Shown here: positions 18,284 to 27,552 of the stretch, piece after piece
Position numbering within the stretch: position 1 is the stretch's first letter
Layout: each line of letters begins with the position of its first letter
Source of the DNA: Vibrio quintilis
Lineage (GTDB): Bacteria; Pseudomonadota; Gammaproteobacteria; Enterobacterales; Vibrionaceae
Assembly: GCF_024529975.1 (NCBI RefSeq)
Contig: NZ_AP024898.1
Location: forward strand, 434,001-498,000
Length of the DNA: 64,000 nucleotides
Direction: 5' to 3'
Program-made: the position numbers and the translations under genes
The notes under the pieces: generated by a model
What the model saw: the letters and a program-made list of their open reading frames with translations, nothing else
What the model was told of the DNA's origin: nothing
The model's database searches: none

Positions 18284-18323
18284 TATACCCAAACAACCTG
18301 CATCTTCAGGTTTCCTGGGTATA
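18284..18323. repeat. Palindromic repeat, copy 1 (short form)
   Basis: TATACCCAAACAACCTG, CATCTT, then CAGGTTTCCTGGGTATA form an imperfect hairpin. It lies just past the stop of the HD-GYP gene and could also end its transcript. Related copies are at 23125, 40014, and as half-sites at 50384 and 63890. Confidence 0.75.
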
Positions 18324-18327
18324 TAGC

Positions 18328-21186
18328 TTACACCAATGTTTTTAAATATTGTTTTACCTGTTTGATGTGCGTTTCTTTATCAATGGGTGCGCACTGACGA
18401 ATGTCGAGAAATACATCGGCGTACAGCTGATAGATATCTTTTTCCAGGAATAGCAGGTATAACCGGGGATCAAGATGTCCGGTGATTGCCATATTCGTCA
18501 TGATTTGTATGGATTCGGCGAGGTTTTTTGCTTTTTTGTAAGGCCGGTCTCCGGAAGTCAGCGCTTCAAAAATATCGGCAACAGCCATCACCCGGTCCTG
18601 AATTGATAACTCTTCTGCTTTCAGTGCTCTCGGATAACCCTGCCCATCAATTCGTTCCCGGTGATTTCCGGCGATGTCAGGAACATGCTTCATATGTTCC
18701 GGATAAGAAAGCTGTTTGAGCATATTCTGGGTTTTATTAATGTAATTATTGATGATAGCCCGTTCTTCATCAGACAGAGTACCGGATGAAATGGACAGAT
18801 TATGCAGTTCTCCGCGGTTGTAAAGCAGATCTTCCGTGCCTGCAGATTCCGGTGATTGAATATCTTCATTCCAGGTGACCTGATGTGAGGGTTTATCATC
18901 CAGCAATTTTTCTGTGACCGGCAGGTCCAGTGGTTCTCCGGCCCGTTTTTTCTCCAGCCATGAAACACCAGCCTGGTCGTCCAGTGTGCGTATCCAGGTT
19001 CGCTGCGCGATTTTCCGGAGTCTTTGCTGTTCATCTGCTCTGAAAGTATGAGAACCAATATTACAATGTGCGACAAAAGAAAACTCTTCGTCCAGTGTTT
19101 GATGCGTTTTATCCAGTACAGCCTGTAATTTTTGCTTGTCTTCGCCCTCAGCGACGCCTTGCCAGAAATCGGCTACAGCCTGTGTTTTCAGAACTTCAAA
19201 CCGCATGCGGATTTCATGGATCCGGTCATAGACGGTTTCAAGTTTTGTCGCTTTATTGATTAAATATTCGGGTGTGGTAATTTTCCCGCAGTCATGCAGC
19301 CAGGCGGCAAGATGCAGTGCCTCCCACTGTAGTTCATCCATTTTGAAATAAGGATAGTAACGTTCGTCATGATCAACCGCTTCCGTCAGCCATTTGACCA
19401 GTGATGGAATTCGCTGGCAGTTGCCGTTGCTGTAGGGGGATTTGGTATCAATGGCGGTTGCAACGGATTCAACCAGAGAGTGGAACATGTGCTTTTGTTG
19501 CTGAATATGATCAATATTCTCTTTGGCTATTTGAGCAAAGCTCAGCAGTTCCCCTAAGAAAGCATGCTTGTCCGCTTGTTCACGGGTAATTTCCCGCTCA
19601 TAACCAAGGTTCAGAATGCCGGTAAGCTGGTGGCGATGGTCCATGAGAGGGAAAAGATAAATATCAGAATTAAAGAGATTCTCCATGTGTTTCTTCGCAA
19701 TATTATCCGTGCGGCTAATATGTACAGTGTCGCCACGCTGAAGCTGGGATTTAACCCAGGGCGTGTCCTTCAGTAACGCATTGATATCAATCTTAAATGG
19801 GATAATTGCGTGACTTGCCAGTTTGGAAAATGTCTGATTTTCAGCGGAAAAGGCGTAGAAAATCACTGTTTCTGCTTTTGTGACCAGATAGCTCTGGTGC
19901 GTGATGGTTTTTGCCAGCATATCGACATCATGGTTGCCTGCTGTTTCTTTCAGGAGCTTCAGGATGTCATTCAGGGTATTTTCCATCAGCTGTAATGATC
20001 TGGAGAGATTTGATATCTCTTTAATGGCTGATCGGGGATAACGTGATTGTTTGAATTTAAACTGGGTGATATTGCTGGTTAAAGTGACTAATGCTGTCAG
20101 CGGTTTGGTCAGGTGTCTGGCGATTAAAAAGGCGAGAATAAAGCCACCGGCGAGCAATATGAGTGTGACTGTCAGCTGTTTGTCCCGTAGTGACAGTAAT
20201 GGTGCCAGCAGGTCTGTTTTCGGTGTTGCTTCTGCAAGCAGTAAGGTGACATGAGGTGTCAGCATCACCGGGGTTAGTGTGACTGACCATTCTTCCTGAC
20301 TCTCCGTCACCTTCTCATAAATGATTTGTGTACTCATCCGGTTCATGATGGGAGAAAAGATAGATTGCTGTAATCTGGCCCGATTCTGAGGCGCAGGTGA
20401 CTGCGTCGAAACCGGAGAATTATGCTGACCCAGCACATTATATTGTTGATCAAATAAAATCAGCTGGGTTTTTTCGGAAAACCCGATTTGTTTTATCTGT
20501 TCTGAAAGCGATTGTAAGGTGAAATCTGCCCCGATCACGTGCCGTCTGTCCGGTGTTTTTCGGGAGAGTGTAATTCCGTGAGTTTTCAGGAAATAAAAGA
20601 AATAAGGTTCTGTCAGGCGAATCTTGCCATCATCACTGGCGAGGATGTACCAGGGCCGCTGGCGCGGGTCAAACTGATTGCTGTTATCCTCCCGATAGTC
20701 AATCTGCCGAAACCCTTCGTCCAGATAATATATTTCATTTTTGCCGTTGGTCTGGGTTTTGTTGATATACAGAATCGCTGCTTCCGGGGCCTTAAAGCGT
20801 TCTTTATCTTTCTCTTCGATGAGTGGCCGGATGATGGTGAAGTTGCCGGCTTGATCGGCAAAATAAAGAGCAACCAGATGTTCATTTCTTTCAAATACAG
20901 AATAGGTTGATGCCAGCAGCCGCTTATCATCCATCGGATATTCCGGATTGTCGGTGAAGGTTGTGTAGGCAAGAAAGTCCAGCGTCGTTAAAACCGGACC
21001 AATATTCTGCTTATATTCTGTCTCAATTTTGCGGCTATTTTCATAACTGAGTTGCTTTGCAGTTTCATCCAGTAATTCCTGAGCATGCTGATAACTGATA
21101 TAAATCAGGACGATACCCACCAGTGAGGTAATAATGAGAAATAAACTGCCAATATGTAAACTCAGAGAATAACCACGTACTTTCAT
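18328..21186 (-). CDS. Membrane Cache-HAMP HD-GYP signalling protein
   Basis: A 952-residue protein. One membrane segment lies at about 13-32 and a second at about 335-357, enclosing a periplasmic Cache-like sensor domain. A HAMP segment and a GAF-like region (about 420-560) follow. The C-terminal HD-GYP domain has HLAAWLHDCGKITTPEYL (HD) and HRERIDGQGYP (GYP). Between them is an unusually long insert: roughly 200 residues separate the two motifs, well above the usual spacing. HD-GYP proteins break down cyclic di-GMP, or cGAMP in some groups. With a periplasmic sensor the protein likely links an external cue to that activity. It is a single gene. Confidence 0.85.
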   Translation of the reverse strand: MKVRGYSLSLHIGSLFLIITSLVGIVLIYISYQHAQELLDETAKQLSYENSRKIETEYKQNIGPVLTTLDFLAYTTFTDNPEYPMDDKRLLASTYSVFERNEHLVALYFADQAGNFTIIRPLIEEKDKERFKAPEAAILYINKTQTNGKNEIYYLDEGFRQIDYREDNSNQFDPRQRPWYILASDDGKIRLTEPYFFYFLKTHGITLSRKTPDRRHVIGADFTLQSLSEQIKQIGFSEKTQLILFDQQYNVLGQHNSPVSTQSPAPQNRARLQQSIFSPIMNRMSTQIIYEKVTESQEEWSVTLTPVMLTPHVTLLLAEATPKTDLLAPLLSLRDKQLTVTLILLAGGFILAFLIARHLTKPLTALVTLTSNITQFKFKQSRYPRSAIKEISNLSRSLQLMENTLNDILKLLKETAGNHDVDMLAKTITHQSYLVTKAETVIFYAFSAENQTFSKLASHAIIPFKIDINALLKDTPWVKSQLQRGDTVHISRTDNIAKKHMENLFNSDIYLFPLMDHRHQLTGILNLGYEREITREQADKHAFLGELLSFAQIAKENIDHIQQQKHMFHSLVESVATAIDTKSPYSNGNCQRIPSLVKWLTEAVDHDERYYPYFKMDELQWEALHLAAWLHDCGKITTPEYLINKATKLETVYDRIHEIRMRFEVLKTQAVADFWQGVAEGEDKQKLQAVLDKTHQTLDEEFSFVAHCNIGSHTFRADEQQRLRKIAQRTWIRTLDDQAGVSWLEKKRAGEPLDLPVTEKLLDDKPSHQVTWNEDIQSPESAGTEDLLYNRGELHNLSISSGTLSDEERAIINNYINKTQNMLKQLSYPEHMKHVPDIAGNHRERIDGQGYPRALKAEELSIQDRVMAVADIFEALTSGDRPYKKAKNLAESIQIMTNMAITGHLDPRLYLLFLEKDIYQLYADVFLDIRQCAPIDKETHIKQVKQYLKTLV

Positions 21187-21432
21187 AAACCTATCCTGCT
21201 AACTGCGTCAAGATAAGTATTGTCGAAGGTCGTTAGGTTGACAAAGAATGAATATATTTAATCTGTTGCTTTTATTTAATAATGTGGTTTGCGTAATGTA
21301 TAAGTCAAAGAAGCTGGTTCGATATCACAAAAAAATGCAATACACAGGGTGATCAGTAATAAAAATTGAGTAATCGATTGAGTTTACCCAGCCCATTTTT
21401 ATATTTATTTTCTTTATTAGATGAAAATAAAT
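21187..21432. other. Intergenic region upstream of HD-GYP gene
   Basis: About 245 bases before the pectate-lyase terminator. It should hold the HD-GYP gene promoter. No specific site was recognised. Confidence 0.3.
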
Positions 21433-21457
21433 AAAGCCCTTTTTATCAAAGGGCTTT
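21433..21457 (-). terminator. Intrinsic terminator of the pectate lyase gene
   Basis: AAAGCCCT/AGGGCTTT stem with a nine-base loop; on the minus strand it runs into TATTTATTTTC. It lies about 50 bases past the stop codon. Confidence 0.65.
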
Positions 21458-21505
21458 AAGTTTATTTGTGAATAAAAATATGCGATTAGGTCATTTCGCT
21501 GATGA

Positions 21506-22585
21506 TTATTTCACACCGCAGCTGCCATTTGAAACAAGCATACCGTTGTTTGCACCAGCTGCTTTTTTCACGATAGCAGGAACGCATTTCGCTTTATCCA
21601 GGCTATAGCTATATGGAATGCTGATAGATGTTGTTGATTTTGGATTTGGACCAGCAGGGTGCATTTTGCTTGCATCTGCTGACCAGCTTACGTTATCCCA
21701 GATGTTTCCGCTGACGTCCCAGTAACCCATGTCATTGGTATAGAATGTACCCAGTGGGTTTTTGGAATCTTTGATATAGTTGTTTTCAACTTTGATTTTT
21801 CCACCGATACGTGGGTTCATACCTGAAGCTCTTAAACCTTCATAGTAGTTGTTGTATGAGTGAGCTGTAGCACCACGCAATAATGGTGTACGTGATTTCA
21901 GGTTTTTGTAGTAGTTGTGGTGGAAAGTAACAGGTCCGTTATCTGTATCACTGTTGCTGTGACCAACCAGGCCGCCACGGTCAGAATTTTTCAGGATACT
22001 ATATGACAGAGTGATGTATTTTGAGTTGTTTTTCACATCAAACATTGCATCATAGCCGTCTTTTTCGCCGCCGCTTGCTTCAAGTGTGACGTGATCAACC
22101 CAAACATTGCTGACATTTTTTTCCATACCGATGGCATCACCACCATTTGAAATTGGTGAACCAGATTTCTTCACGTTACGGATATGTACGTTACGGATGA
22201 TGATGTTTGAAGCTTCACGCAAGTGGATACCAAGCTGATCAAATAAAGCGCCTTTGCCTTCACCCAAAATCGTCACATTGCTGACTTTTTTCAGATCGAT
22301 CAGGCTGTCACCTGTATTACAGCTTTTGTTTTTGCTTTTAACTTTTTCAGTATTTGCGTGATTAATTGTACCTTCAACTTTGATGATAATTGGAGTATCA
22401 GCAGAAGCACGGTTACATAATGCAGCGTTAATTTCTGTCCCTGTTGTCGCATGGACGACTTTGCCGCCTTTACCACCAGTTGTGCCACCATTTTGAGCCG
22501 CATAACCATCGGCAGCCAGTACAGAGCTTGAAGCCATACCAAGTGCAGCAGCAACAACAACAGATAAAATATGTTTATTGTTCAT
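21506..22585 (-). CDS. Secreted pectate lyase, polysaccharide lyase family 1
   Basis: A 359-residue protein with a 24-residue signal peptide ending SSVLA. The mature part is a right-handed beta-helix lyase: VSNVWVDHVTLE, the calcium-binding DGYDAMFDVKN, YITLSYSILKNSD, and RTPLLRG, which carries the catalytic Arg region of PL1. Four Cys suggest two disulfides. It cleaves polygalacturonate by calcium-dependent beta-elimination outside the cell or in the periplasm. It has a long upstream region with a KdgR-like palindrome. With the rhamnogalacturonan lyase at 25885 it forms a pectin-attack set interrupted by nupC, qrr and an IS. Confidence 0.93.
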   Translation of the reverse strand: MNNKHILSVVVAAALGMASSSVLAADGYAAQNGGTTGGKGGKVVHATTGTEINAALCNRASADTPIIIKVEGTINHANTEKVKSKNKSCNTGDSLIDLKKVSNVTILGEGKGALFDQLGIHLREASNIIIRNVHIRNVKKSGSPISNGGDAIGMEKNVSNVWVDHVTLEASGGEKDGYDAMFDVKNNSKYITLSYSILKNSDRGGLVGHSNSDTDNGPVTFHHNYYKNLKSRTPLLRGATAHSYNNYYEGLRASGMNPRIGGKIKVENNYIKDSKNPLGTFYTNDMGYWDVSGNIWDNVSWSADASKMHPAGPNPKSTTSISIPYSYSLDKAKCVPAIVKKAAGANNGMLVSNGSCGVK

Positions 22586-23124
22586 TATATTTATTCCTTA
22601 GATACGAAACTATTTAAATGTAAGAGTTTTTTATTTTATTTATTTAGAGCTTTTATTCATTTATGTATGAATAGTTCATTTAGCCAATGATTGTCAGTAA
22701 TTACGTGTTCTTAATTCTCCTTTCTTAATATTTGAAAATCCAGCATTCTGATGTGTAATATATATCAAGAGAATGCTATCTGATTCATCTATTAAAATGA
22801 AGTGTCATTAAATATGAAACGCCATTTCTATTTGAGATAAACTTAACACGAAATCTGTGGAATGCAGATTGATTTTTTTATGATTGACGGTATAAATCAT
22901 GTGTATGTTGTTAAAATACTAAGTCGTTCTATGTTTTGTTTATTTTTAATAATATTATTGAAGTTTATATGGTGAGTTAAAGAGATCTATATATTGTGCT
23001 TGTGTTCTGTATAAATAAAATATGTTGTTCAATAAATAAGCCTGCTCAATAGTAATAACTCGGGTAACAAAGTAAGAGATATTCATTTATTGATTCGTTG
23101 TTTTAATAATGAGATGTGTGCTTA
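22586..23124. other. Long AT-rich upstream region of the pectate lyase
   Basis: A spacer of about 540 bases with very low GC and no convincing ORF. It contains the KdgR-like palindrome listed separately. The rest probably carries the pectate-lyase promoter and leader. Confidence 0.4.
22813..22830. promoter_or_regulatory. Candidate KdgR-like operator
   Basis: TATGAAACGCCATTTCTA resembles the enterobacterial KdgR palindrome (AATGAAACnnnGTTTCATT type) in 12 or more positions. KdgR represses pectinolysis genes until 2-keto-3-deoxygluconate accumulates. No kdgR gene is in this window, so the assignment rests on sequence and location only. Confidence 0.4.
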
Positions 23125-23171
23125 TATACCCAAGCAGCCTGGATCATGCATCTTCAGGTTGCCTGGGTATA
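23125..23171. repeat. Palindromic repeat, copy 2
   Basis: TATACCCAAGCAGCCTG, GATCATGCATCTT, then CAGGTTGCCTGGGTATA form a near-perfect hairpin. It lies between the convergent-side ends of pectate lyase and nupC regulatory space and is the longest clean example of the repeat apart from the composite copy at 40014. Confidence 0.8.
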
Positions 23172-23234
23172 TATTTGTAAAGATGAAGGGACGATATGCT
23201 GATAACTGGCGGGAGAAAAATGTCTGGTGCGCAA

Positions 23235-23262
23235 ATGTTGCAGCTGAGGTTGCTGCAACATC
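23235..23262 (-). terminator. Hairpin after nupC
   Basis: ATGTTGCAGC and GCTGCAACAT form a 10-base-pair stem about 28 bases past the nupC stop. There is only a short T-tract on the minus strand. Confidence 0.4.
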
Positions 23263-23289
23263 TTACCTGTCAGGTGTAAAAAAGGAAGT

Positions 23290-24474
23290 TTATAGAACAA
23301 GCCCGGCGATGGCGGCAGAGAGTAAGCTGACCAGCGTTGCACCATAAACCAGACGGAAGCCAAACCGGGATACCGTATTTCCCTGTGACTCATCAACCCC
23401 TTTAATTGCACCAGCCACAATACCGATTGAGGCAAAATTAGCAAATGAGACTAAAAAGACCGATAAAATACCAAGCCCACGTTCAGTGAATTGTGCCGCG
23501 GCTTTTTGCAGTTCCAGCATGGCAACAAATTCGTTAGAAACTAATTTGGTTGCCATAATACTGCCCGCGTGTAATGCATCCTGTTCCGGAATACCAATCA
23601 CCCATGCCAGAGGATAGAAAACATAGCCCATCAGTTCCTGAAAGCTGATCCCGAAAATAGCGGAGAACATGGCATTCATTGCAGTGATGAGGGCAATAAA
23701 TCCAATCAGCATTGCCGCTACAATCATTGCGACCCGGAAACCTGCGAGAATATAGTCGCCCAGCATTTCAAAGAAACTCTGATTTTCATGCAGGTGACTT
23801 AACTGCGGTTCTGGCTCATCATCCGGGTGATAAGGGTTAATCAAAGACAATACGATGAATGTACTGAACATATTCAGAATAATGGCAACGACAACATAGC
23901 GGGGATCAAGCATTGTCATATAGGCACCAACAATTGACATCGATACTGTCGACATCGCTGTTGCTGCCATTGTATACATCCGGCGGGATGACTGTTCACC
24001 AATAATGCCTTTATAAGCAATAAAGTTTTCAGACTGGCCGAGTAACAGGGAGCTGACCGCATTAAACGATTCCAGTTTTCCCATGCCATTCACTTTGGAC
24101 AAGAGCGTACCAATCATCCGGATGATTAAAGGTAATATTTTGAAATGCTGTAAAATACCAATCAGGGCGGAAATAAAGATAATAGGGCATAAAACGTTTA
24201 AAAAGACAAAGGCCAGCCCTTGTTGACTCATATTACCGAAGACAAAATTACTGCCTTGGGCAGCAAATTTCATCAGCTGATCAAAAAAACCGGCAACAGA
24301 TGTGACAGCATACAATCCGGCTTCAGAGTGGAGCATAAACCATGCGACTGAAACCTCGATTACCAGAAGTTGCAGAATATATCTTATCCGGATACTTCTG
24401 CGGTCATAGCTGACAAGCAGCGCAAGTAATGTGACGACAAACAGCGTCAGTATAAAATGCATAACAGATTGCAT
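23290..24474 (-). CDS. nupC: NupC-type concentrative nucleoside transporter
   Basis: A 394-residue inner-membrane protein of the CNT family. Typical motifs are [13 protein letters not shown] (about 149-161), AYMTMLDP, and the C-terminal [10 protein letters not shown] and [12 protein letters not shown], which form the nucleoside- and ion-binding core. It imports nucleosides with protons or sodium. The ATG at 24474 follows AAAGGA at somewhat long spacing; the second Met has none. It is divergent from qrr, whose regulatory sites share the 265-base spacer. Confidence 0.9.
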   Translation of the reverse strand: MQSVMHFILTLFVVTLLALLVSYDRRSIRIRYILQLLVIEVSVAWFMLHSEAGLYAVTSVAGFFDQLMKFAAQGSNFVFGNMSQQGLAFVFLNVLCPIIFISALIGILQHFKILPLIIRMIGTLLSKVNGMGKLESFNAVSSLLLGQSENFIAYKGIIGEQSSRRMYTMAATAMSTVSMSIVGAYMTMLDPRYVVVAIILNMFSTFIVLSLINPYHPDDEPEPQLSHLHENQSFFEMLGDYILAGFRVAMIVAAMLIGFIALITAMNAMFSAIFGISFQELMGYVFYPLAWVIGIPEQDALHAGSIMATKLVSNEFVAMLELQKAAAQFTERGLGILSVFLVSFANFASIGIVAGAIKGVDESQGNTVSRFGFRLVYGATLVSLLSAAIAGLVL

Positions 24475-24585
24475 ATCGGCGTGTGTTCCTTTTATTCATG
24501 GCGAGTAAACCAGGCTGATCATACCGGCTACACCTCGTTAATGATAGGCTTGTCACTTAATTTGTGTAATATTGTTGTGTGTTTC

Positions 24586-24640
24586 ACGCAAAATGCGAAT
24601 ACATTTTTATTTTGCAAAGAATATATGAGTTTATCTGCAA
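24586..24640. promoter_or_regulatory. Candidate LuxO binding sites upstream of qrr
   Basis: The palindrome ACGCAAAATGCGA (24586-24598) resembles the LuxO box (TTGCAnnnTGCAA type). Half-sites TTGCA (24612-24616) and TGCAA (24636-24640) follow. They lie 75-130 bases upstream of the sigma-54 promoter, the normal place for an NtrC-type activator. Confidence 0.55.
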
Positions 24641-24712
24641 TAAGATGTTTTGATGAGAAACGAGAAACTAATAATATAGATAAAAATCAATGAGTTAAAA
24701 AAATTACAAAAG

Positions 24713-24729
24713 TTGGCATGGAAACTGCT
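24713..24729 (+). promoter_or_regulatory. Sigma-54 promoter of qrr
   Basis: TTGGCATGGAAACTGCT has the invariant GG (24715-24716) and GC (24727-24728) with exactly ten bases between them and closely follows the consensus TGGCACG-N4-TTGCW. Transcription would start near 24740. Confidence 0.9.
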
Positions 24730-24739
24730 TTATTTATAG

Positions 24740-24839
24740 TGACCCTTTTAAGCCGAGGGTCACCTAGCCAACTGACGTTGTTAGTGAACCTATTTTGTTC
24801 ATATTGATAGCCAATTACTTTATTGTAATTGGCTTTTTT
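24740..24839 (+). ncRNA. qrr: Qrr quorum-regulatory small RNA
   Basis: About 100 nucleotides starting TGACCC. Stem 1 is GTGACCCT/AGGGTCAC. The core CTAGCCAACTGACGTTGTTA is the Qrr region that pairs with luxR/hapR-type, luxO and other mRNAs with Hfq. A short GAAC/GTTC stem and an intrinsic terminator follow (AGCCAATTAC/GTAATTGGCT, then T6). A sigma-54 promoter and LuxO-like sites precede it, matching control by phospho-LuxO at low cell density. Vibrios carry one to five qrr genes; which copy this is cannot be told from the window, as luxO is not adjacent. Confidence 0.95.
24809..24839 (+). terminator. Rho-independent terminator of qrr
   Basis: Ten-base-pair stem (24809-24818 with 24825-24834), six-base loop, then a T-run to 24839. 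Confidence 0.9.
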
Positions 24840-24844
24840 GTGGA

Positions 24845-25552
24845 TAGAAAACCCCCAGCTAGGCTGGGGGTTCCGTAAAGCTTACAGCTATAAGTCAGTT
24901 ATAAAACCCCTTTCAATTTGTTAGAAATATCTTGTGGTCTGGCAACTACAAGAGTTAAACAAAAATTGAAAGGGGGTCCCAATGGGGGACGAAAAAAGCT
25001 TAGCGCACACTCGATGGAATTGTAAATATCACATAGTATTCGCCCCGAAATATAGAAGGCAGGTGTTCTATGGTGAAAAACGCAGAGCAGTTGGTGAAAT
25101 ACTGCGAAAATTATGTGAATGGAAAAATGTGAACATTGTTGAGGCAGAATGCTGTGTAGATCATGTCCACATGCTTTTGGAAATACCACCAAAGATGAGC
25201 GTTTCAGGATTTATGGGGTATCTAAAAGGAAAAAGTAGCTTGATGTTATATGAGCAATTTGGAGATTTGAAGTTCAAATATCGTAATCGTGAATTTTGGT
25301 GTCGAGGTTATTATGTGGATACGGTAGGTAAAAATACCGGCAAGATCCAAAATTACATCCAACACCAGTTAGAACAGGATAAATTGGGAGAGCAGCTGTC
25401 GATCCCATATTCAGGTAGCCCGTTTACGGGCCGTAAGTAATAGTAATATGCAAATGTCAGATCACTATGCGCCTGCTAGGGCGCTGCTGGTAGGAGAGCC
25501 TTATAGGCGCATATGAAAAACCTCCGGCTATGCCGGAGGATTCTTTTTTTTT
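24845..25552 (+). mobile_element. IS200-type insertion sequence, second kind
   Basis: One TnpA gene lies between a left hairpin AACCCCCAGC/GCTGGGGGTT (24850-24872) and a right hairpin CCTCCGGC/GCCGGAGG (25521-25539) followed by a T-run. The edges are approximate. It begins within about ten bases of the qrr terminator. Confidence 0.75.
24982..25440 (+). CDS. tnpA: IS200-type HUH transposase TnpA
   Basis: A 152-residue Y1 transposase of full length, starting at an ATG behind AAAGGGGG. CKYHIVFAPKYRR, the HUH site HVHMLLEIPPK, FMGYLKGKSSLM, and the nucleophile Tyr region in NYIQHQLEQD all look intact. It is the classical IS200 form and is only distantly related to the enzyme at 11139. It may still be mobile. 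Confidence 0.92.
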   Translation: MGDEKSLAHTRWNCKYHIVFAPKYRRQVFYGEKRRAVGEILRKLCEWKNVNIVEAECCVDHVHMLLEIPPKMSVSGFMGYLKGKSSLMLYEQFGDLKFKYRNREFWCRGYYVDTVGKNTGKIQNYIQHQLEQDKLGEQLSIPYSGSPFTGRK

Positions 25553-25884
25553 ATGCATTTTCTGCTTGCTTCCTGAACCACTTAAGGTCGGATTACTCTA
25601 ACGATCAATAAGCTCAAATTATCTGATGGATCTTCTGAAAGTGTGGAGAGGGTTAAATATAAGTAAAATTAATCATTTAACTTTAACCATATAGTTATCT
25701 TTATTAATTTGTTGGGGAATTGATTCGATTTCGTTCTCATAATATACAATTGCTCCTTTTTTGATCGATTTATTTTGTTACCTTCGCTTTGTTTGGTTAT
25801 GCGATTGGTTGATATGAGTTTCATGTTGACCAGGATGAGATTAACCAGATTTCCTCCCCCATTAACAAAAAGTGAAGGATAGAT
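25553..25884. other. Upstream region of the rhamnogalacturonan lyase
   Basis: About 330 AT-rich bases with no gene. A short palindrome, ATGAGTTTCAT (near 25815), resembles half of a KdgR-type site, but this is too weak to list as an operator. Confidence 0.3.
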
Positions 25885-27552
25885 ATGAAGCTTTTATCTA
25901 CGACTCAAAGCCTGATCTGCGGTTTAGGAATTGCATTTGCATCCTCTGCTAATGCAGGCTTTTCATTAAAAACAGACAGTAACTTTTATACAGTTGATAC
26001 CAATGCCGGTGTGGTCTTTAGTATCCGCAGAACAGATAATAATTCGAGTACCCAGTCTGCGGGAGATATCGCATCTTTAAAAATTAATGGCAAAGAATTT
26101 CAGAATCAGTCCCGTGGCTCTCAAATCAATGCTGGCTTTGACTGGCTGTATAAAAATACCTCTGATGTGAATGTCAGTGCGTCTAAAATTGGTTCTGACT
26201 ACATTAAAATTACCGTCAAAGCCGGAAAACTGACGCATTATTATATGGCGCGCAAAGGATATCCGGATATTTACATGGCGACTTATTTTACCAGCGAACC
26301 GGATGTTCATAATCACGTACGTTATATCCTGAGAATGAAGCGTGACCAGCTTCCTGATGGCCCGGTACCGTCAGATATTTCTAAAACCAAATCAACCGTT
26401 GAAGCAAAAGATATTTTTTCTCTGAGTAACGGTGAAACCCGTTCCAAACATTATTCCAATCAACGTCTTAAAGACTGGAAATACATTGGGGCGAAAGGAA
26501 ATAATGTCGGGATCTGGGTCGTCAGGGATGATATGGAAGGCAGTTCCGGCGGGCCTTTTTATCGTAGCCTGCTGAATCAGGGAACGGAAAATGATCAGGA
26601 AATTACCTACATCATTAATTATGCTCAGGCACAGACTGAAAGCTACAGGTCCGGGATCCTCAATCACTATACATTAGTGGTGAATCAGGGACAGGCGCCA
26701 TCAACCGATATTGATACCAGCTGGTTCAGTAAGATGGGATTAAGCGGTTATGTTGCTGACAGTAAACGGGGCCGGGTTTCCGGTGTCGGAATCAATAACC
26801 GGAATACCGACTACGATTACACGGTTGGCTTTTCGAACAGCAAAGCACAGTATTGGGCGGATGCGAATGTTGCCAGTGGTTACTTCAGTAAAGATCATAT
26901 GCTGCCCGGCACTTATGACATGACTATTTATAAAAATGAACTGGCGGTTGATAAACGGCAGGTGAAAGTAACAGCAGGAAATACGACGGTCTTAAATACG
27001 ATTTCAGTTGACAATGATCCGGGTAATGATGGCGTCATCTGGCGGATTGGTAAATGGGATGGCTCGCCGCAGGAGTTTTTAAATGGCAGCAAGCTGACAA
27101 CCATGCACCCGTCTGATGTGCGGTTGAGTGACTGGGATGCATCGAACTTTATTGTGGGCAGCAGCCGGACCAACAGCTTCCCGGCTTATATCTGGAAAGA
27201 TGTGAATAACGGTCATGTGATTTATTTCCGCCTGAATAAGTCTCAGCGGGAAAAAGCACATACATTGCGCATCGGGATTACAGATGCACTTTCCGGCGGT
27301 CGTCCCCGGATCTCAGTAAACAACTGGAGTTCGAAAATTCCGGCGGCTTCTGAGCAGCCTGAAACCCGAAGCCTGACAACCGGCAGTTACCGGGGCAACA
27401 ATACCACATTTGAATATACGATTCCGGCCAGTGCATGGAAAACCAGTGACTCAGAATGGAACAGTCTGGTCGTTAATGTGGTGAGTGGCATGACTTCATC
27501 GGGTTACCTCTCTCCGGCCGTGAGTGTGGATGCGATTGATTTACTGAAATAA
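25885..27552 (+). CDS. Secreted rhamnogalacturonan lyase, PL4-like
   Basis: A 555-residue protein with a signal peptide ending SANA (about residue 24). The N-terminal half is a beta-sandwich catalytic domain (INGKEFQ, YYMARKGYPDIYMATYF, YILRMKRDQ, and WVVRDDMEGSSGGPFYRSL). Then come a small FnIII-like domain (GYVADSKRGRVSGVGI, about 288-370) and a C-terminal carbohydrate-binding jelly-roll domain (VIWRIGKWDGSPQEFLNG to the end). This three-part layout is the PL4 fold, which cleaves the rhamnose-galacturonate backbone by beta-elimination. SD AGTGAAGGA lies before the ATG. It pairs functionally with the pectate lyase at 21506. Confidence 0.85.
   Translation: MKLLSTTQSLICGLGIAFASSANAGFSLKTDSNFYTVDTNAGVVFSIRRTDNNSSTQSAGDIASLKINGKEFQNQSRGSQINAGFDWLYKNTSDVNVSASKIGSDYIKITVKAGKLTHYYMARKGYPDIYMATYFTSEPDVHNHVRYILRMKRDQLPDGPVPSDISKTKSTVEAKDIFSLSNGETRSKHYSNQRLKDWKYIGAKGNNVGIWVVRDDMEGSSGGPFYRSLLNQGTENDQEITYIINYAQAQTESYRSGILNHYTLVVNQGQAPSTDIDTSWFSKMGLSGYVADSKRGRVSGVGINNRNTDYDYTVGFSNSKAQYWADANVASGYFSKDHMLPGTYDMTIYKNELAVDKRQVKVTAGNTTVLNTISVDNDPGNDGVIWRIGKWDGSPQEFLNGSKLTTMHPSDVRLSDWDASNFIVGSSRTNSFPAYIWKDVNNGHVIYFRLNKSQREKAHTLRIGITDALSGGRPRISVNNWSSKIPAASEQPETRSLTTGSYRGNNTTFEYTIPASAWKTSDSEWNSLVVNVVSGMTSSGYLSPAVSVDAIDLLK

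Noticed and set aside
23090..23347. 85-codon ORF on the plus strand
   Set aside because: It runs through the palindromic repeat and into nupC in the opposite sense; a shadow ORF.
24713..24740. A sigma-70 promoter reading (TTGGCA, 16 bases, TATAGT)
   Set aside because: It fits loosely, but the GG-N10-GC match, the start site at TGACCC and known Qrr biology favour sigma-54.
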